Positions 53,722 to 63,216 are shown, counted from the first letter of the stretch. The stretch is DNA of 64,000 nt from Bacillus sp. ISL-18 (GCF_018613415.1 NZ_JAGGQG010000023.1:1-64000), one strand, 5' to 3'. The notes: generated by a model from the sequence alone, not told the origin. Numbers and translations are program-made.

Positions 53722-55845
53722 GTGGAATCTAACCATAAACAACCAAATTTAGAGGTCAGAGTCAAGAATATCATTGAAGTTGATGGATTAAAATTTAAAG
53801 ATTTGAATAATAGCGGGAAACTAGAACCATATAAGGACTGGCGCTTGAGCCCGAAAGAACGTGCCGAGAACCTAGTCTCCTTGATGAATATCGATGAAAA
53901 GGTCGGGATGATGCTGATTAATACGCGTCAAATGGGTCTTACTCAAAAAGATAAGAGTAAGACAAGCCATGATGGCGTGCTAGATGAAGGCATTGTTGAA
54001 AAGGGCGAAACCATTTTTGCTTTGGAAAAGGTTTATGGCACAACGCATACGATTGAAAACATGCATTTGCGCCACTTCATCCTCCGGGATAACTGGAGTC
54101 CTGCTCAAATGGCAGAGTGGGTCAATACAATGAATGAATTATGTGAAGGAACACGTCTTGGGATCCCTTGCCTAATCGCATCTAATTCAAGAAATGAAAA
54201 CACAGAATTCATCTTTGGGATGAATGATGCAGCCGGAATTTTCTCGACTTGGCCTGGAACATTAGGACTTGCAGCAGCAGCTAAAGGGGATATCAAAAAT
54301 GGCGGTGATGCCTCTCTTATCAGCCAATTTGCTGAAATCGCACATGATGAGTGGGATGCAGTCGGAATTAGAAAAGGTTATATGTATATGGCCGATACGG
54401 CGACAGATCCTAGATGGCAGCGGACATATGGTACATTAGGGGAAGACCCGGAATTTATTTCTGATGCAATCGGCCGGATCATCGACGGATTCCAAGGCGA
54501 GACTGTCGGAAAACATAGTATTGCGATGACCACCAAACACTTCCCTGGCGGTGGTGCAAGGGAGAATGGATTCGATCCGCATTATGCAGAAGGAAAGTGG
54601 AACTTATACCCAACTCCAGGCAGCTTAGAAAAATATCACCTGCCACCGTTCCAAGCGGCAGTCGACCATGGCACTTCATCGATTATGCCATATTATTCGA
54701 TTCCAAGTATCAAGAAAAGTGTGGTTCAAGAATTTGAAGGGAATGACATTCCATTCGAAGAAGTGGGCTTTACATTTAATCATTATTTTATTAATCATAT
54801 TCTTAGAGAAAGACTCGGATTTAAAGGCTATGTAAATAGCGACAGCGGCGTCACAAGCAAAATGTGCTGGGGTGTTGAAGACAAGAGTGAGGCTGAGCGT
54901 TTCGCTAAGGCTGTCAACGCAGGTACAGACCTTGTCGCGGATACCAATGACATTACGAACCTTAAAAAGGCAATTGAAAATGGCTGGATTAGTGAAAAAC
55001 GTATTAATGAGGCCAATGTTAGACTTCTTACCGAGATGTTTGCTTTAGGATTATTTGATGATCGGACTTATGTTTCACCAGAGAAAGCTACTTCAGTGGT
55101 AAAAAATCCAGCTAACTGGAAAGCAGCATATGAAGCTCATAAAAAATCAGTAACCGTTCTTAAAAATTCTAACCAGACACTGCCTTTAACAGCTGAAAAG
55201 CTTGGTAATAAGAAGGTTTATGTAGAAGTGTTCCATAAAGAACCTGAGCGGGCAACTGCCTATACAGAAAAAGCAAGACAGGAATGTCAAGAGCTTGGTC
55301 AATTTACTTTGACAGATAATCAAGAAGAAGCTGACATTGCTATTCTGTTCTTAAATCCAAAATCAGGTGCTTATTTCAATGCAACCCCTGGATTGTTAGA
55401 ACTTGAAATCTGTGAAGATAAAACAGAAACAGCTTTGGATGGTTCTACCTATCAAGAAACCACATTAAGTGGAATGGACCATCTTAAGGAAGTGGCAGAT
55501 AGTGTTCATGTCCGCGGTGGAAAAGTCATTATGAGTGTGAATGTCATTCTGCCTTGGATTCTTGGAAATGTTGAACCTTTGGCTGATGTTCTAATCGCTG
55601 GTTATGATACCTACTATAAGGCACAATATGAGGTAATGGCAGGCAATTTCCGTCCAGTAGGTGTTTTACCTTTAACATTGCCAGCTAGTGAAGCAGTTAT
55701 TGCAGTTGATGAAAATGGTGACTGTGTGTCAAGAAACGACGTTCCTGGTTATGACAAGGACCAGTATATGCCAGAAGGAATGACATATGCGTATCAAGAT
55801 AGTGATGGTAATGTTTATAAACTTGGTCATGGATTAACTTATTAA
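53722..55845 (+). CDS. Glycoside hydrolase family 3 enzyme (beta-glucosidase-like)
   Basis: A 707-residue GH3 enzyme without signal peptide, so intracellular. The N-terminal barrel (about 40-390) has the catalytic nucleophile D374 in GYVNSDSGV and the substrate-binding KHFPGGG. The C-terminal alpha/beta sandwich (about 420-700) has VTVLKNSNQTLPL. GTG start, 6 bases after AGGAGG. It could act on beta-glucosides or beta-xylosides. The divergent AraC regulator and cre site fit sugar-inducible use. Confidence 0.9.
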   Translation: MESNHKQPNLEVRVKNIIEVDGLKFKDLNNSGKLEPYKDWRLSPKERAENLVSLMNIDEKVGMMLINTRQMGLTQKDKSKTSHDGVLDEGIVEKGETIFALEKVYGTTHTIENMHLRHFILRDNWSPAQMAEWVNTMNELCEGTRLGIPCLIASNSRNENTEFIFGMNDAAGIFSTWPGTLGLAAAAKGDIKNGGDASLISQFAEIAHDEWDAVGIRKGYMYMADTATDPRWQRTYGTLGEDPEFISDAIGRIIDGFQGETVGKHSIAMTTKHFPGGGARENGFDPHYAEGKWNLYPTPGSLEKYHLPPFQAAVDHGTSSIMPYYSIPSIKKSVVQEFEGNDIPFEEVGFTFNHYFINHILRERLGFKGYVNSDSGVTSKMCWGVEDKSEAERFAKAVNAGTDLVADTNDITNLKKAIENGWISEKRINEANVRLLTEMFALGLFDDRTYVSPEKATSVVKNPANWKAAYEAHKKSVTVLKNSNQTLPLTAEKLGNKKVYVEVFHKEPERATAYTEKARQECQELGQFTLTDNQEEADIAILFLNPKSGAYFNATPGLLELEICEDKTETALDGSTYQETTLSGMDHLKEVADSVHVRGGKVIMSVNVILPWILGNVEPLADVLIAGYDTYYKAQYEVMAGNFRPVGVLPLTLPASEAVIAVDENGDCVSRNDVPGYDKDQYMPEGMTYAYQDSDGNVYKLGHGLTY

Positions 55846-55868
55846 TATTCTCTAATACTTGATTAACA

Positions 55869-55901
55869 AAGGGCTGCCTTATCGGGCAGCCCTTATTTTT
55901 T
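55869..55901. terminator. Terminator after the GH3 gene
   Basis: AAGGGCTGCC and GGCAGCCCTT pair around TTATCG, followed by ATTTTTT. It lies between convergent genes. Confidence 0.9.
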
Positions 55902-55972
55902 AAATACTATAAAAAACTTGGCCCAAACTTTGAGCAGCGCCTCATTGACTTGTCAATCTCATTAGCTTTCCT

Positions 55973-57328
55973 CTAACTATCACAGTATTGGCTAATCAAT
56001 TTCACTGCCCTCGTTTGGCTAATATTTAAGTCATTTGCCACTTTTCTTGAGCTTTTATGTTTTTTATAGGACTGATTAACAAGTGTCTTCTTCACATGCT
56101 CGATTGCTTCATCAAGATTAGATGGGAGAAGATGCTGTGTTTGAGGCTTAATCTTACTTAAGATTAAATCAGGTAAATCACTTTTCTGTATGATTGAATC
56201 ACTGGTGACCACCAGTCTCTCCATAAGATTTTCAAGCTGGCGGATGTTTCCCGGCCAGGAATACCAATAAAATAAATCCAAGCATTGTTGAGAGATAATT
56301 TTATTCATTTCATATGTTTTATTAAATTTATATAAGAAATTATAGGTTAACGGAATAATATCCTCTCTCCGCTCCCGAAGCGGCGGCAGATGGATATCGA
56401 TAATGTTGAGTCGATAAAATAAGTCCTCACGAAATTGATTTTTGCGTACCATTTCAATTAAATCCCGATTGGTTGCTGCGATAATCCTTACATCCACTTT
56501 CTTCATCTTATGGCCACCGATTGCAAGAAACTGCTTTTCTTGAATGACTTGTAGAAGTTTTGCCTGAAGCGATAAGGGCATTTCACCAATTTCATCAAGA
56601 AATAATGTGCCTTGATCTGCTATTTCAAGCAGGCCTTTTTTACCGTTCTTGCTTGCCCCAGTAAATGCCCCCTCTGTATATCCAAACAGTTCTGATTCGA
56701 GCAAGTCTTCTGGTAATGCAGCACAGTTTATTGTTAAAAAGGTTTTGCTGGCCCGTTTACTGATGTTATGGATGTAATGAGCTAATACTCCTTTTCCAGT
56801 ACCTGATTCTCCCTGGATTAAGATCGTTGAATCAACCTTTGCAATTTTTTCGCATACCTTTAAAATGTTTTTCATCTTTTCACAATTTGTGATGGGAGTG
56901 GTGCTATTAAGGGTGTCAGAAGGTAGATTTTCTTCTTTCTCGGTTTGGATACTTTTATAGTTTTGCAGTTCCTGTGAGGTAGTCACCACAAATTCTATGT
57001 CATCTTTTTCATTTAAAATGGGAACCGCTGTCGTTAACAACTCTGCGCCTAAATAAGTGGTCATCTTATTAGTAACTGTTTTTTTCTCCTTGAACACTAA
57101 TGGAACAATAGAGGGTTTCCAATATCCTTTTTCATAGAGTTCTGCGTTTTTTTTTCCTACCACATCTTCCGGCTTTAAACCGTAATGTCTTTCACATACG
57201 CCATTAACATAAATAACACGTTGCTCAGAATCCAGCACAAATATCTCATCTGAAGAAAAGTCGAGAATTTTTTTTAATGTCTCAACTGTGATTTCAAAAG
57301 GGCTTTGCTTTTCAGATACCATTTTCAT
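55973..57328 (-). CDS. Sigma-54-dependent transcriptional activator (PAS-AAA-HTH)
   Basis: An enhancer-binding protein of 451 residues. A PAS sensor (about 15-120, DEIFVLDSEQRVIYVNGVCE) is followed by the AAA+ domain with Walker A GESGTGKG (173-180), the sigma-54 contact motif GAFTGA (220-225) and Walker B TLFLDE. A short C-terminal helix-turn-helix follows (SSRKVANDLNISQTRAVKLI). It is divergent from the oxygenase operon, between which lie a -24/-12 promoter and a palindromic site, so it almost certainly activates that operon. ATG start after AAGGAGAGAG. The inducer is unknown. Confidence 0.93.
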   Translation of the reverse strand: MKMVSEKQSPFEITVETLKKILDFSSDEIFVLDSEQRVIYVNGVCERHYGLKPEDVVGKKNAELYEKGYWKPSIVPLVFKEKKTVTNKMTTYLGAELLTTAVPILNEKDDIEFVVTTSQELQNYKSIQTEKEENLPSDTLNSTTPITNCEKMKNILKVCEKIAKVDSTILIQGESGTGKGVLAHYIHNISKRASKTFLTINCAALPEDLLESELFGYTEGAFTGASKNGKKGLLEIADQGTLFLDEIGEMPLSLQAKLLQVIQEKQFLAIGGHKMKKVDVRIIAATNRDLIEMVRKNQFREDLFYRLNIIDIHLPPLRERREDIIPLTYNFLYKFNKTYEMNKIISQQCLDLFYWYSWPGNIRQLENLMERLVVTSDSIIQKSDLPDLILSKIKPQTQHLLPSNLDEAIEHVKKTLVNQSYKKHKSSRKVANDLNISQTRAVKLISQYCDS

Positions 57329-57364
57329 TCTCTCTCCTTGCAGAATGAGTTGTTTTCGGTTCGT

Positions 57365-57382
57365 TGAGTTGAAATCAACTCA
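57365..57382. promoter_or_regulatory. Candidate upstream activator site
   Basis: TGAGTTG-AAAT-CAACTCA is a perfect 7-bp inverted repeat with a 4-base centre, about 75 bases upstream of the -24 box. A further half site, TGAGTTG, lies at about 57345-57353. Position and symmetry suit the divergent activator. Being 37 bases from that gene's start, it could also give autoregulation. Confidence 0.6.
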
Positions 57383-57454
57383 TTTTTTCACCGAATTTCT
57401 AAAAAATTTTAAAACAAATGGATGTTTTTCTTACTTATTCAATGTTTATAGATA

Positions 57455-57471
57455 TTGGCATGATACTTGCA
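57455..57471 (+). promoter_or_regulatory. Sigma-54 (-24/-12) promoter
   Basis: TTGGCATGATACTTGCA has the invariant GG (57457-57458) and GC (57469-57470) exactly ten bases apart, as in the consensus TGGCAC-N5-TTGCW. It is 240 bases before the oxygenase gene, with an AT-rich leader. Confidence 0.85.
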
Positions 57472-57545
57472 ATATATAAAAGTGAATGTCGCTAGACATG
57501 GATGAGGGAACTCACCTGAGTTAATTAAACAAGATATTCATAATC

Positions 57546-57560
57546 TTGTAAACGTTTAAT
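57546..57560 (+). promoter_or_regulatory. cre-like site in the operon leader
   Basis: TTGTAAACGTTTAAT fits the cre consensus except at the last two bases. It lies about 75 bases downstream of the sigma-54 -12 box, where bound CcpA could act as a roadblock, as known for some sigma-L operons of B. subtilis. The remainder of the leader to 57708 shows no gene. Confidence 0.5.
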
Positions 57561-57708
57561 TTTTACTATTGTCACAGTGCATTTGGGGATTTCAAAGGTG
57601 AATCAATCATGACTCATCTTGTTAGTAAGGGGGAGATGCAACATTCAATAAAATGTTAATAAGTTACTAAACTGTTCAAAAACAGAGATTAAGAGGAGGA
57701 AAACCAGA

Positions 57709-58791
57709 ATGGCATATAATGAGGTCCAAAATAAAACAAATCGAACTTTTGAAAGAACATTGACTTATGATTTATATACAGATCCCAAAGTGTATGAACA
57801 AGAAATGAAGGATGTATTCGCTAAATCTTGGCAAGTGGTTGGCCATGTAAGTCAGTTAGAAAAACCAGGGCAATTTTTTACGATCGATGTAGCGGGTGAG
57901 CCAATTATTGTTACCCGTGGTATGGACGAAGTCATTCGTGCGTTTTATAATGTTTGCCCTCACCGTGCAACAAAGCTTGAAAAAAATGAGGCTGGCCAAA
58001 AGAAAATTCTTCAATGCGGATATCATGGCTGGACATTCCATTTAAATGGTGCTTTAAACAAAGCCCCAAACTTTACTGGTGAAGATGCTCATTGTGTTGG
58101 GGACCGCTGTCTAAGACCAGTCAAAATGGAAATCCTGGAGTCATTAATCTTTGTTAACCTTGATGATCATGCAAAATCTTTAAGTGAAACATATGGTGAT
58201 TTCTTTGAACGTTTAGGCAAGTTTCCATTCCTTGGCGAGTTAAAAAGAGTTAGTCAAAAAACTCGTGTCATTAAAGCAAACTGGAAAGCATTCATTGACA
58301 ACTATTTGGAGTGTGATCACTGTCATGTTGCACATCCTAGCTTTGTTGCCACTCTAGATATGAAAAACTATCAAATTGTGACGTGTCAAAACTATTCTGT
58401 ACAGGGTTCGGTTGTGAAGCCGGATAAAACAATGGGAACAACAGATTTGAATGAGGCAGAAATGCAGGGCGGAGAATTTTATTGGTTATGGCCTAACCTA
58501 ATGGTAACGATTTATCCAGGTCCCGGAAATATGGCAACCATTCAAATGGTTCCGATTGACGAAGAAACTACCTTAGGGGTGTACACCTACTATTTTAGAG
58601 ATGAAAATTTGACGCAAGAAGAAAAAGATTTAGTTACATTTGCTGAACAAGTAAGGCAGGAAGATGTTGAATTAGTAGAATTAGAGCAAATTGGTTTCCG
58701 TTCCCGGGCCTTTAACAAAGGAGTATATTCCAAATCGGAAAAGGCAATTGTTCAATTTCATGAAATGGTATTGGAGGCGTTAGGTCGATGA
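57709..58791 (+). CDS. Rieske-type oxygenase, carnitine/betaine monooxygenase-like
   Basis: A 360-residue oxygenase component. The Rieske [2Fe-2S] motif is C83-x-H85 (CPHR) and C103-x2-H106 (CGYHGW). The mononuclear iron ligands are H204 and H209 in NYLECDHCHVAHP and probably D319. The bridging residue between the two centres is Glu (E201), as in CntA-type carnitine monooxygenase, rather than the usual Asp. By this family it would oxidise a quaternary amine and release trimethylamine or a demethylated product. The genes downstream favour carnitine. No reductase partner is encoded nearby. Strong ribosome binding site GAGGAGG. Confidence 0.85.
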   Translation: MAYNEVQNKTNRTFERTLTYDLYTDPKVYEQEMKDVFAKSWQVVGHVSQLEKPGQFFTIDVAGEPIIVTRGMDEVIRAFYNVCPHRATKLEKNEAGQKKILQCGYHGWTFHLNGALNKAPNFTGEDAHCVGDRCLRPVKMEILESLIFVNLDDHAKSLSETYGDFFERLGKFPFLGELKRVSQKTRVIKANWKAFIDNYLECDHCHVAHPSFVATLDMKNYQIVTCQNYSVQGSVVKPDKTMGTTDLNEAEMQGGEFYWLWPNLMVTIYPGPGNMATIQMVPIDEETTLGVYTYYFRDENLTQEEKDLVTFAEQVRQEDVELVELEQIGFRSRAFNKGVYSKSEKAIVQFHEMVLEALGR

Positions 58792-60236
58792 CAAATGTGA
58801 AAACTGTAGAAAAAAAGCATTTATTTATCAATGGCGAGGAAGTAAAGACCACGGTTTATGCGCCTCTTTATTCCCCATATTCTGGAGAAGTAATTGCTGA
58901 AATTTCCATGGCAGATGAGCAGCTAACGAAAGAAGCAATTAAATCTGCTCAGAAGGCATTTCAAGTAATTTCAAAAATGCCAGCATTTGAACGGTCTGCG
59001 ATTTTAGAAAAAGTGGTAGAATTATTGAAAGAAAGAGCAGACGAAGCGGCAAAAGTGATCGCAATGGAATCAGCAAAGCCGATTTCTTTTGCTAAAGGCG
59101 AAGTTGCAAGAACGATTGAAACCTATAAATTTGCAGCAGAGGAAGCAAAAAGAATCCATGGTGAAACGATACCCTTTGATGCGGCGCCAGGCGGAGTGGG
59201 GAGAATCGGTTATACCGTTCGCAAGCCCATTGGCGTTATTGGGGCAATTACCCCGTTTAACTTTCCAATGAATCTAGTTGCCCACAAAGTAGGACCAGCG
59301 ATTGCATCTGGAAATTCAATCGTATTAAAACCAGCATTACAAACACCTCTTTCCGCTTTATATATTGCTGATCTTTTTAAAGAAGCTGGATTACCTGATG
59401 GAATATTGAATGTGGTAACTGGTCCGGGTTCTGTTGTGGGGGAGGCAATAATAAAAGATGATCGAGTGCAAATGATTACCTTTACGGGAAGTCCCGCGGT
59501 TGGAATCGGGATCCGCAATAAAGCCGGTTTAAAGAAAACCACTTTAGAGCTGGGGTCAAACGCAGCGGTTATTTTAGATAAAGATACAAATATCGATGAA
59601 GTCATTGACCGTAGTATTATAGGTGCATTTTCAAACCAAGGGCAGGTTTGCATTTCCTTACAGCGTGTTTATGCCCATGAAGAGGTATATGATCAATATG
59701 TTGAGAAGTTAGTAGAAGCGGCCAAGAAATTAAAAATCGGAGATCCATTAGATCCAGAAACTTTCATTTCGTCGTTAATTTCAAAGAAAGAAACGGAACG
59801 TGCGGTAAGCTGGATTGAAGAAGCAAAACAAAACGGGGCAGTGGTCTTGGCTGGAGGAAAATTAACCGATGGAATCTTAGAGCCAACTGTAATTGTGAAT
59901 GTTGATCCGCTGCTAAAAGTATCCTGCCAGGAGGTATTTGCTCCAGTTGTGATTGTTAATAAAGTAAAATCTGTTGAAGAAGCAATTGGATACGTAAACA
60001 ATTCAAGATACGGTCTGCAGGCCGGTATTTATACAAAAAATATTGATCATGCTCTATTAGCAAGTGAGATGCTCGAAGTAGGGGCTGTTATTATCAACGA
60101 TATTCCAACTTTCCGTGTGGACCAAATGCCATATGGCGGTGTAAAAGAAAGCGGTACAGGTCGTGAAGGGATTAAATATGCAGTTGAGGAAATGACAGAA
60201 TTAAAATTAGTTGTATGGACCAAAGGAGAAAAGTGA
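58788..60236 (+). CDS. NAD(P)-dependent aldehyde dehydrogenase (putative malic semialdehyde dehydrogenase)
   Basis: A soluble aldehyde dehydrogenase of 482 residues, with the catalytic Cys C288 (NQGQVCIS), general base E254 (LELGSNAA) and N158 (TPFNFP), and the cofactor motif FTGSPAVG. It overlaps the oxygenase gene by four bases and the next gene by one. Between a carnitine-type oxygenase and a D-malate-type dehydrogenase, the fitting substrate is malic semialdehyde. That assignment is inference from operon order. Family membership is certain. Confidence 0.88.
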   Translation: MTNVKTVEKKHLFINGEEVKTTVYAPLYSPYSGEVIAEISMADEQLTKEAIKSAQKAFQVISKMPAFERSAILEKVVELLKERADEAAKVIAMESAKPISFAKGEVARTIETYKFAAEEAKRIHGETIPFDAAPGGVGRIGYTVRKPIGVIGAITPFNFPMNLVAHKVGPAIASGNSIVLKPALQTPLSALYIADLFKEAGLPDGILNVVTGPGSVVGEAIIKDDRVQMITFTGSPAVGIGIRNKAGLKKTTLELGSNAAVILDKDTNIDEVIDRSIIGAFSNQGQVCISLQRVYAHEEVYDQYVEKLVEAAKKLKIGDPLDPETFISSLISKKETERAVSWIEEAKQNGAVVLAGGKLTDGILEPTVIVNVDPLLKVSCQEVFAPVVIVNKVKSVEEAIGYVNNSRYGLQAGIYTKNIDHALLASEMLEVGAVIINDIPTFRVDQMPYGGVKESGTGREGIKYAVEEMTELKLVVWTKGEK

Positions 60237-61318
60237 TGAGTTCCTATAAAATTGCTGTAATTCCTGGAGATGGGATTGGACCTGAAGTTCTACAGGAAGG
60301 CATTAAAGTATTAAATAAAATTGCCGAATTGGATCCATCTCTTCAATTCGAATACACGTATTTCCCGTGGGGCTGTGAGTATTACACGAAGCATGGTGTA
60401 ATGATGGATCCAGACGGTATCGAAAAATTAAAAAACTTCGATGCGATTTTTCTAGGTGCTGTTGGTTATCCGGGTGTACCGGATCATATCTCATTATGGG
60501 ATTTACTATTAAAAATAAGAAAAGGCTTTGATCAGTATATTAATATCCGTCCGATAAAGTTAATTAAAGGTGCCGTATGTCCGTTGAAGGGTGTCAATGC
60601 TGACGATGTGGACATGCTGTTTATCCGGGAAAATAGTGAGGGCGAATATGCAGGGGCAGGGGATTGGTTATTTAAAGGTTCAGATAACGAAGTGGTATTG
60701 CAAACTGGGGTGTTTTCCCGTAAAGGTACTGAACGCGTTATCCGCTATGCGTTTGAAACGGCAAGAGGAGAAAGAAAATCGTTAACAAGTATTAGTAAGG
60801 GAAATGCCTTGAATTATTCAATGGTTTTTTGGGATCAGGTTTTTGAAGAGGTAAGCAAGGAGTATCCAGATGTAAAAATAGCATCCTATCTAGTGGACGC
60901 AGCGGCAATGCTTATGATTACCGATCCCAAGCGATTTGAAGTCGTAGTAACCTCTAATTTATTTGGAGATATTTTAACCGATTTAGGTGCAGCTTTGGCC
61001 GGGGGGATTGGGCTTGCTGCTGGGGCAAATATTAATCCGGAAAAATTATATCCTTCGATGTTTGAACCGATTCATGGGTCTGCTCCCGATATTGCCGGAA
61101 AAGGCCTTGCCAATCCTTTAGCAACGATTTGGTCGGCCAGCCAGCTGCTCGACTTTCTAGGGTACGATAAATACGGAAAATTAGTTCTCGACTCAATTGA
61201 GGAACTGCTTGTCGAAGCTAAGGTGTTAACACCAGATATGAAAGGAACAGCATCGACTTCGGAAGTTGGAGACCGTGTGGTTGAGATTATCCGCTCACTT
61301 GTTTCATTAAAAGCCTAG
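60236..61318 (+). CDS. D-malate/tartrate dehydrogenase (decarboxylating)
   Basis: An isocitrate/isopropylmalate-dehydrogenase-superfamily enzyme of 360 residues of the TtuC/DmlA/YcsA group, which oxidises and decarboxylates D-malate to pyruvate. IPGDGIGPEV is at the start, with LLLKIRKGFDQYINIRP as the substrate-binding arginine region. FIRENSEGEYAG, SNLFGDILTDLGAALAGG and GSAPDIAGKG bind metal and NAD. The frame opens at 60215, but the ATG at 60236, seven bases after AAAGGAG, is the start. Confidence 0.92.
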   Translation: MSSYKIAVIPGDGIGPEVLQEGIKVLNKIAELDPSLQFEYTYFPWGCEYYTKHGVMMDPDGIEKLKNFDAIFLGAVGYPGVPDHISLWDLLLKIRKGFDQYINIRPIKLIKGAVCPLKGVNADDVDMLFIRENSEGEYAGAGDWLFKGSDNEVVLQTGVFSRKGTERVIRYAFETARGERKSLTSISKGNALNYSMVFWDQVFEEVSKEYPDVKIASYLVDAAAMLMITDPKRFEVVVTSNLFGDILTDLGAALAGGIGLAAGANINPEKLYPSMFEPIHGSAPDIAGKGLANPLATIWSASQLLDFLGYDKYGKLVLDSIEELLVEAKVLTPDMKGTASTSEVGDRVVEIIRSLVSLKA

Positions 61319-61358
61319 TTAATAATAGGGCTTGATTGTTCGTTGGATCCTCGTGTTA

Positions 61359-61392
61359 TCCCCTTCTTACATCTATTTGAGTGAGAAGGGGA
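61359..61392 (+). other. Intercistronic hairpin
   Basis: CCCCTTCT and AGAAGGGG form an 8-bp GC-rich stem around a 16-base loop with no T-run. It lies in the 190-base gap after the D-malate dehydrogenase gene, perhaps an mRNA-stability or processing element. Confidence 0.5.
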
Positions 61393-61507
61393 AATCTGGA
61401 GCAAACTATCTGAAAATAAAGTTAATTCTTTCTTCGGGTAAATGAAAACGCCTACAAAGGATAGACTGAAACTCCTTTAAAATTCACATTAGAAGGGATA
61501 TTTGCTA

Positions 61508-61696
61508 ATGAAGAAGTGGATTGCATTGCTTACCATCTTGCCAGCAATTGGGTCATTAACGGTTGTTAATAAAGTTGAACCTTATATTTTGGGGTTACCG
61601 TTTATTGTATTTTGGTCTACGTTATGGCTAATCCTGACATCGGTCTGTCTATTGGTATGTAACGTCATTTATGATCGAAAGGAGCAAAACAAATGA
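61508..61696 (+). CDS. DUF3311 small membrane protein
   Basis: A 62-residue protein with two predicted helices (about 5-20 and 28-52) and the family core PYILGLPFIVFW. DUF3311 proteins are habitually encoded next to sodium:solute symporters and may be accessory subunits. Here the symporter start overlaps its stop by four bases. The ATG at 61508 follows AGAAGGGATA at a somewhat long distance. A TTG at 61502 is the alternative. Confidence 0.8.
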   Translation: MKKWIALLTILPAIGSLTVVNKVEPYILGLPFIVFWSTLWLILTSVCLLVCNVIYDRKEQNK

Positions 61697-63171
61697 ATAG
61701 CTCCATTTTTATCATTGGTTTAACGCTGGTCTTTGCTATTTACTTAGGAATAAGAGCGCGAAAAGGGCGGGAGATGAAGCTCGAACAGTGGGCGGTTGCT
61801 GAGAGAAATTTTGGTTCACTGATTATGTTTGTGTTAATGGCTGGAGAAATGTTTTCCACATTTGTTTTCTTAGGTGCAAGCGGTGGAGCCTACCGGATGG
61901 GGGGACCGACAATTTATGTCTTTTGTGCCCTTACCTATGTGATTCCTTTTTGGATCCTGCCTCCAATTTGGCGCTATGCTAAAAAAAACAATCTCATTAC
62001 CCAATCAGATTTCTTTGCCCAAAAATATCAAAGTAAGAATTTAGGGTTACTTGTAGCAATAATTGGTGTTATTTCGATGGTCCCATATATTGTTTTACAG
62101 CTGAAAGGATTTCAGATTATTGTTTCTGAAGCATCGTACGGAGCAATCCCTCCGAAAATAGCGGTTTGGATTGGCTTAATTGCAGTAACGATTTTCGTCT
62201 ATATCTCTGGAATCCATGGTTCTGCATGGACAGCGGTTTTAAAAGATATTCTTATGCTTACTGTTATTCTGTTTTTGGGATTCTATTTGCCCTATCATTA
62301 CTATGGTGGAATCCATCCAATGTTTGAGACTTTAGAGAAAGTCAAGCCGGGATTCCTTTTAATGCCGGATAAAGGGTTAAGTATTTCTTGGTATGTTTCG
62401 ATCTGTATGACGATTGCATTGGGTCAGTATATGTGGCCGCACTGCTTTGGCGCCAGCTTATCTTCGAAGAGTGAAACTGCTTTAAGAAAAAACACTGCGA
62501 TATTACCTTTATATCAAATCGTTCTTGTATTTATCCTATTTATTGGTTTTACAGCAGTACTGCAAATTCCAAATTTGGAAGGGACAGCCTCAGATCTTGC
62601 ATTGTTTAAAATTGCCAAAGAATCACTGCCTCCATGGTTTATTGGCGTGATAGGAGCGGCAGGATTACTTGCAGCTCTCATTCCTTGTTCGTTGTTGATT
62701 CTAACTGCATCAACCATTCTATCGAAAAACATATTTAAACATTTTAAGCCGAACACATCTGATCAGAAGCTGGCAAAATTAACGCGCACCTTTGTTCCGC
62801 TTCTTGCATTAATTTCCTTGTTCTTTACATTTTATGGAGGGAATACAATGATCGCTCTGCTGACAATGGCATACAGCTTTGTTCTACAACTCTTCCCGGC
62901 GCTTGCTTTTAGTTTAATGAAGAAGAATCCAATTAGTAAAATTGGGGCTTCTATTGGGATGATTGTCGGAGTGGCAATTGTTGCCTATCAAACACTAGAA
63001 GGTACCACCATGGCCACAATGTTTCCAAGTGCGCCGCATTTCATCCAGGATTTAGACATTGGTGTCATTGCTATTACGGTCAATACTGTTGTTATGCTTG
63101 CCTTTAGCTTATTTACAAAAAAGGTTTCTGTTATCCAAGAAGAACCAATCAGCCAAGCTAGTAATCTATAA
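61693..63171 (+). CDS. Sodium:solute symporter (SSS) family transporter
   Basis: A 492-residue membrane protein with about 13 helices. SSS-family features include AGEMFSTFVFLGASGGAYRMG and, farther on, GIHGSAWTAVLKDILML. Ribosome binding site AAAGGAG. Given the operon it is the likely importer of the oxygenase substrate, such as carnitine or a related acid, driven by sodium. The family alone does not fix the substrate. Confidence 0.88.
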   Translation: MNSSIFIIGLTLVFAIYLGIRARKGREMKLEQWAVAERNFGSLIMFVLMAGEMFSTFVFLGASGGAYRMGGPTIYVFCALTYVIPFWILPPIWRYAKKNNLITQSDFFAQKYQSKNLGLLVAIIGVISMVPYIVLQLKGFQIIVSEASYGAIPPKIAVWIGLIAVTIFVYISGIHGSAWTAVLKDILMLTVILFLGFYLPYHYYGGIHPMFETLEKVKPGFLLMPDKGLSISWYVSICMTIALGQYMWPHCFGASLSSKSETALRKNTAILPLYQIVLVFILFIGFTAVLQIPNLEGTASDLALFKIAKESLPPWFIGVIGAAGLLAALIPCSLLILTASTILSKNIFKHFKPNTSDQKLAKLTRTFVPLLALISLFFTFYGGNTMIALLTMAYSFVLQLFPALAFSLMKKNPISKIGASIGMIVGVAIVAYQTLEGTTMATMFPSAPHFIQDLDIGVIAITVNTVVMLAFSLFTKKVSVIQEEPISQASNL

Positions 63172-63182
63172 AAACACAGCCG

Positions 63183-63216
63183 CTATCCCATGAAGATTTC
63201 AGGCTTAATGGGATAG
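63183..63216 (+). terminator. Hairpin after the symporter gene
   Basis: CTATCCCAT and ATGGGATAG form a 9-bp stem followed by TATTTTG, so possibly a weak terminator before the hydrolase gene. Confidence 0.5.

Noticed and set aside
53565..53774. 69-codon minus-strand frame with a hydrophobic stretch before the GH3 gene
   Set aside because: It overlaps the GH3 start, lacks a ribosome binding site and has no recognisable family.
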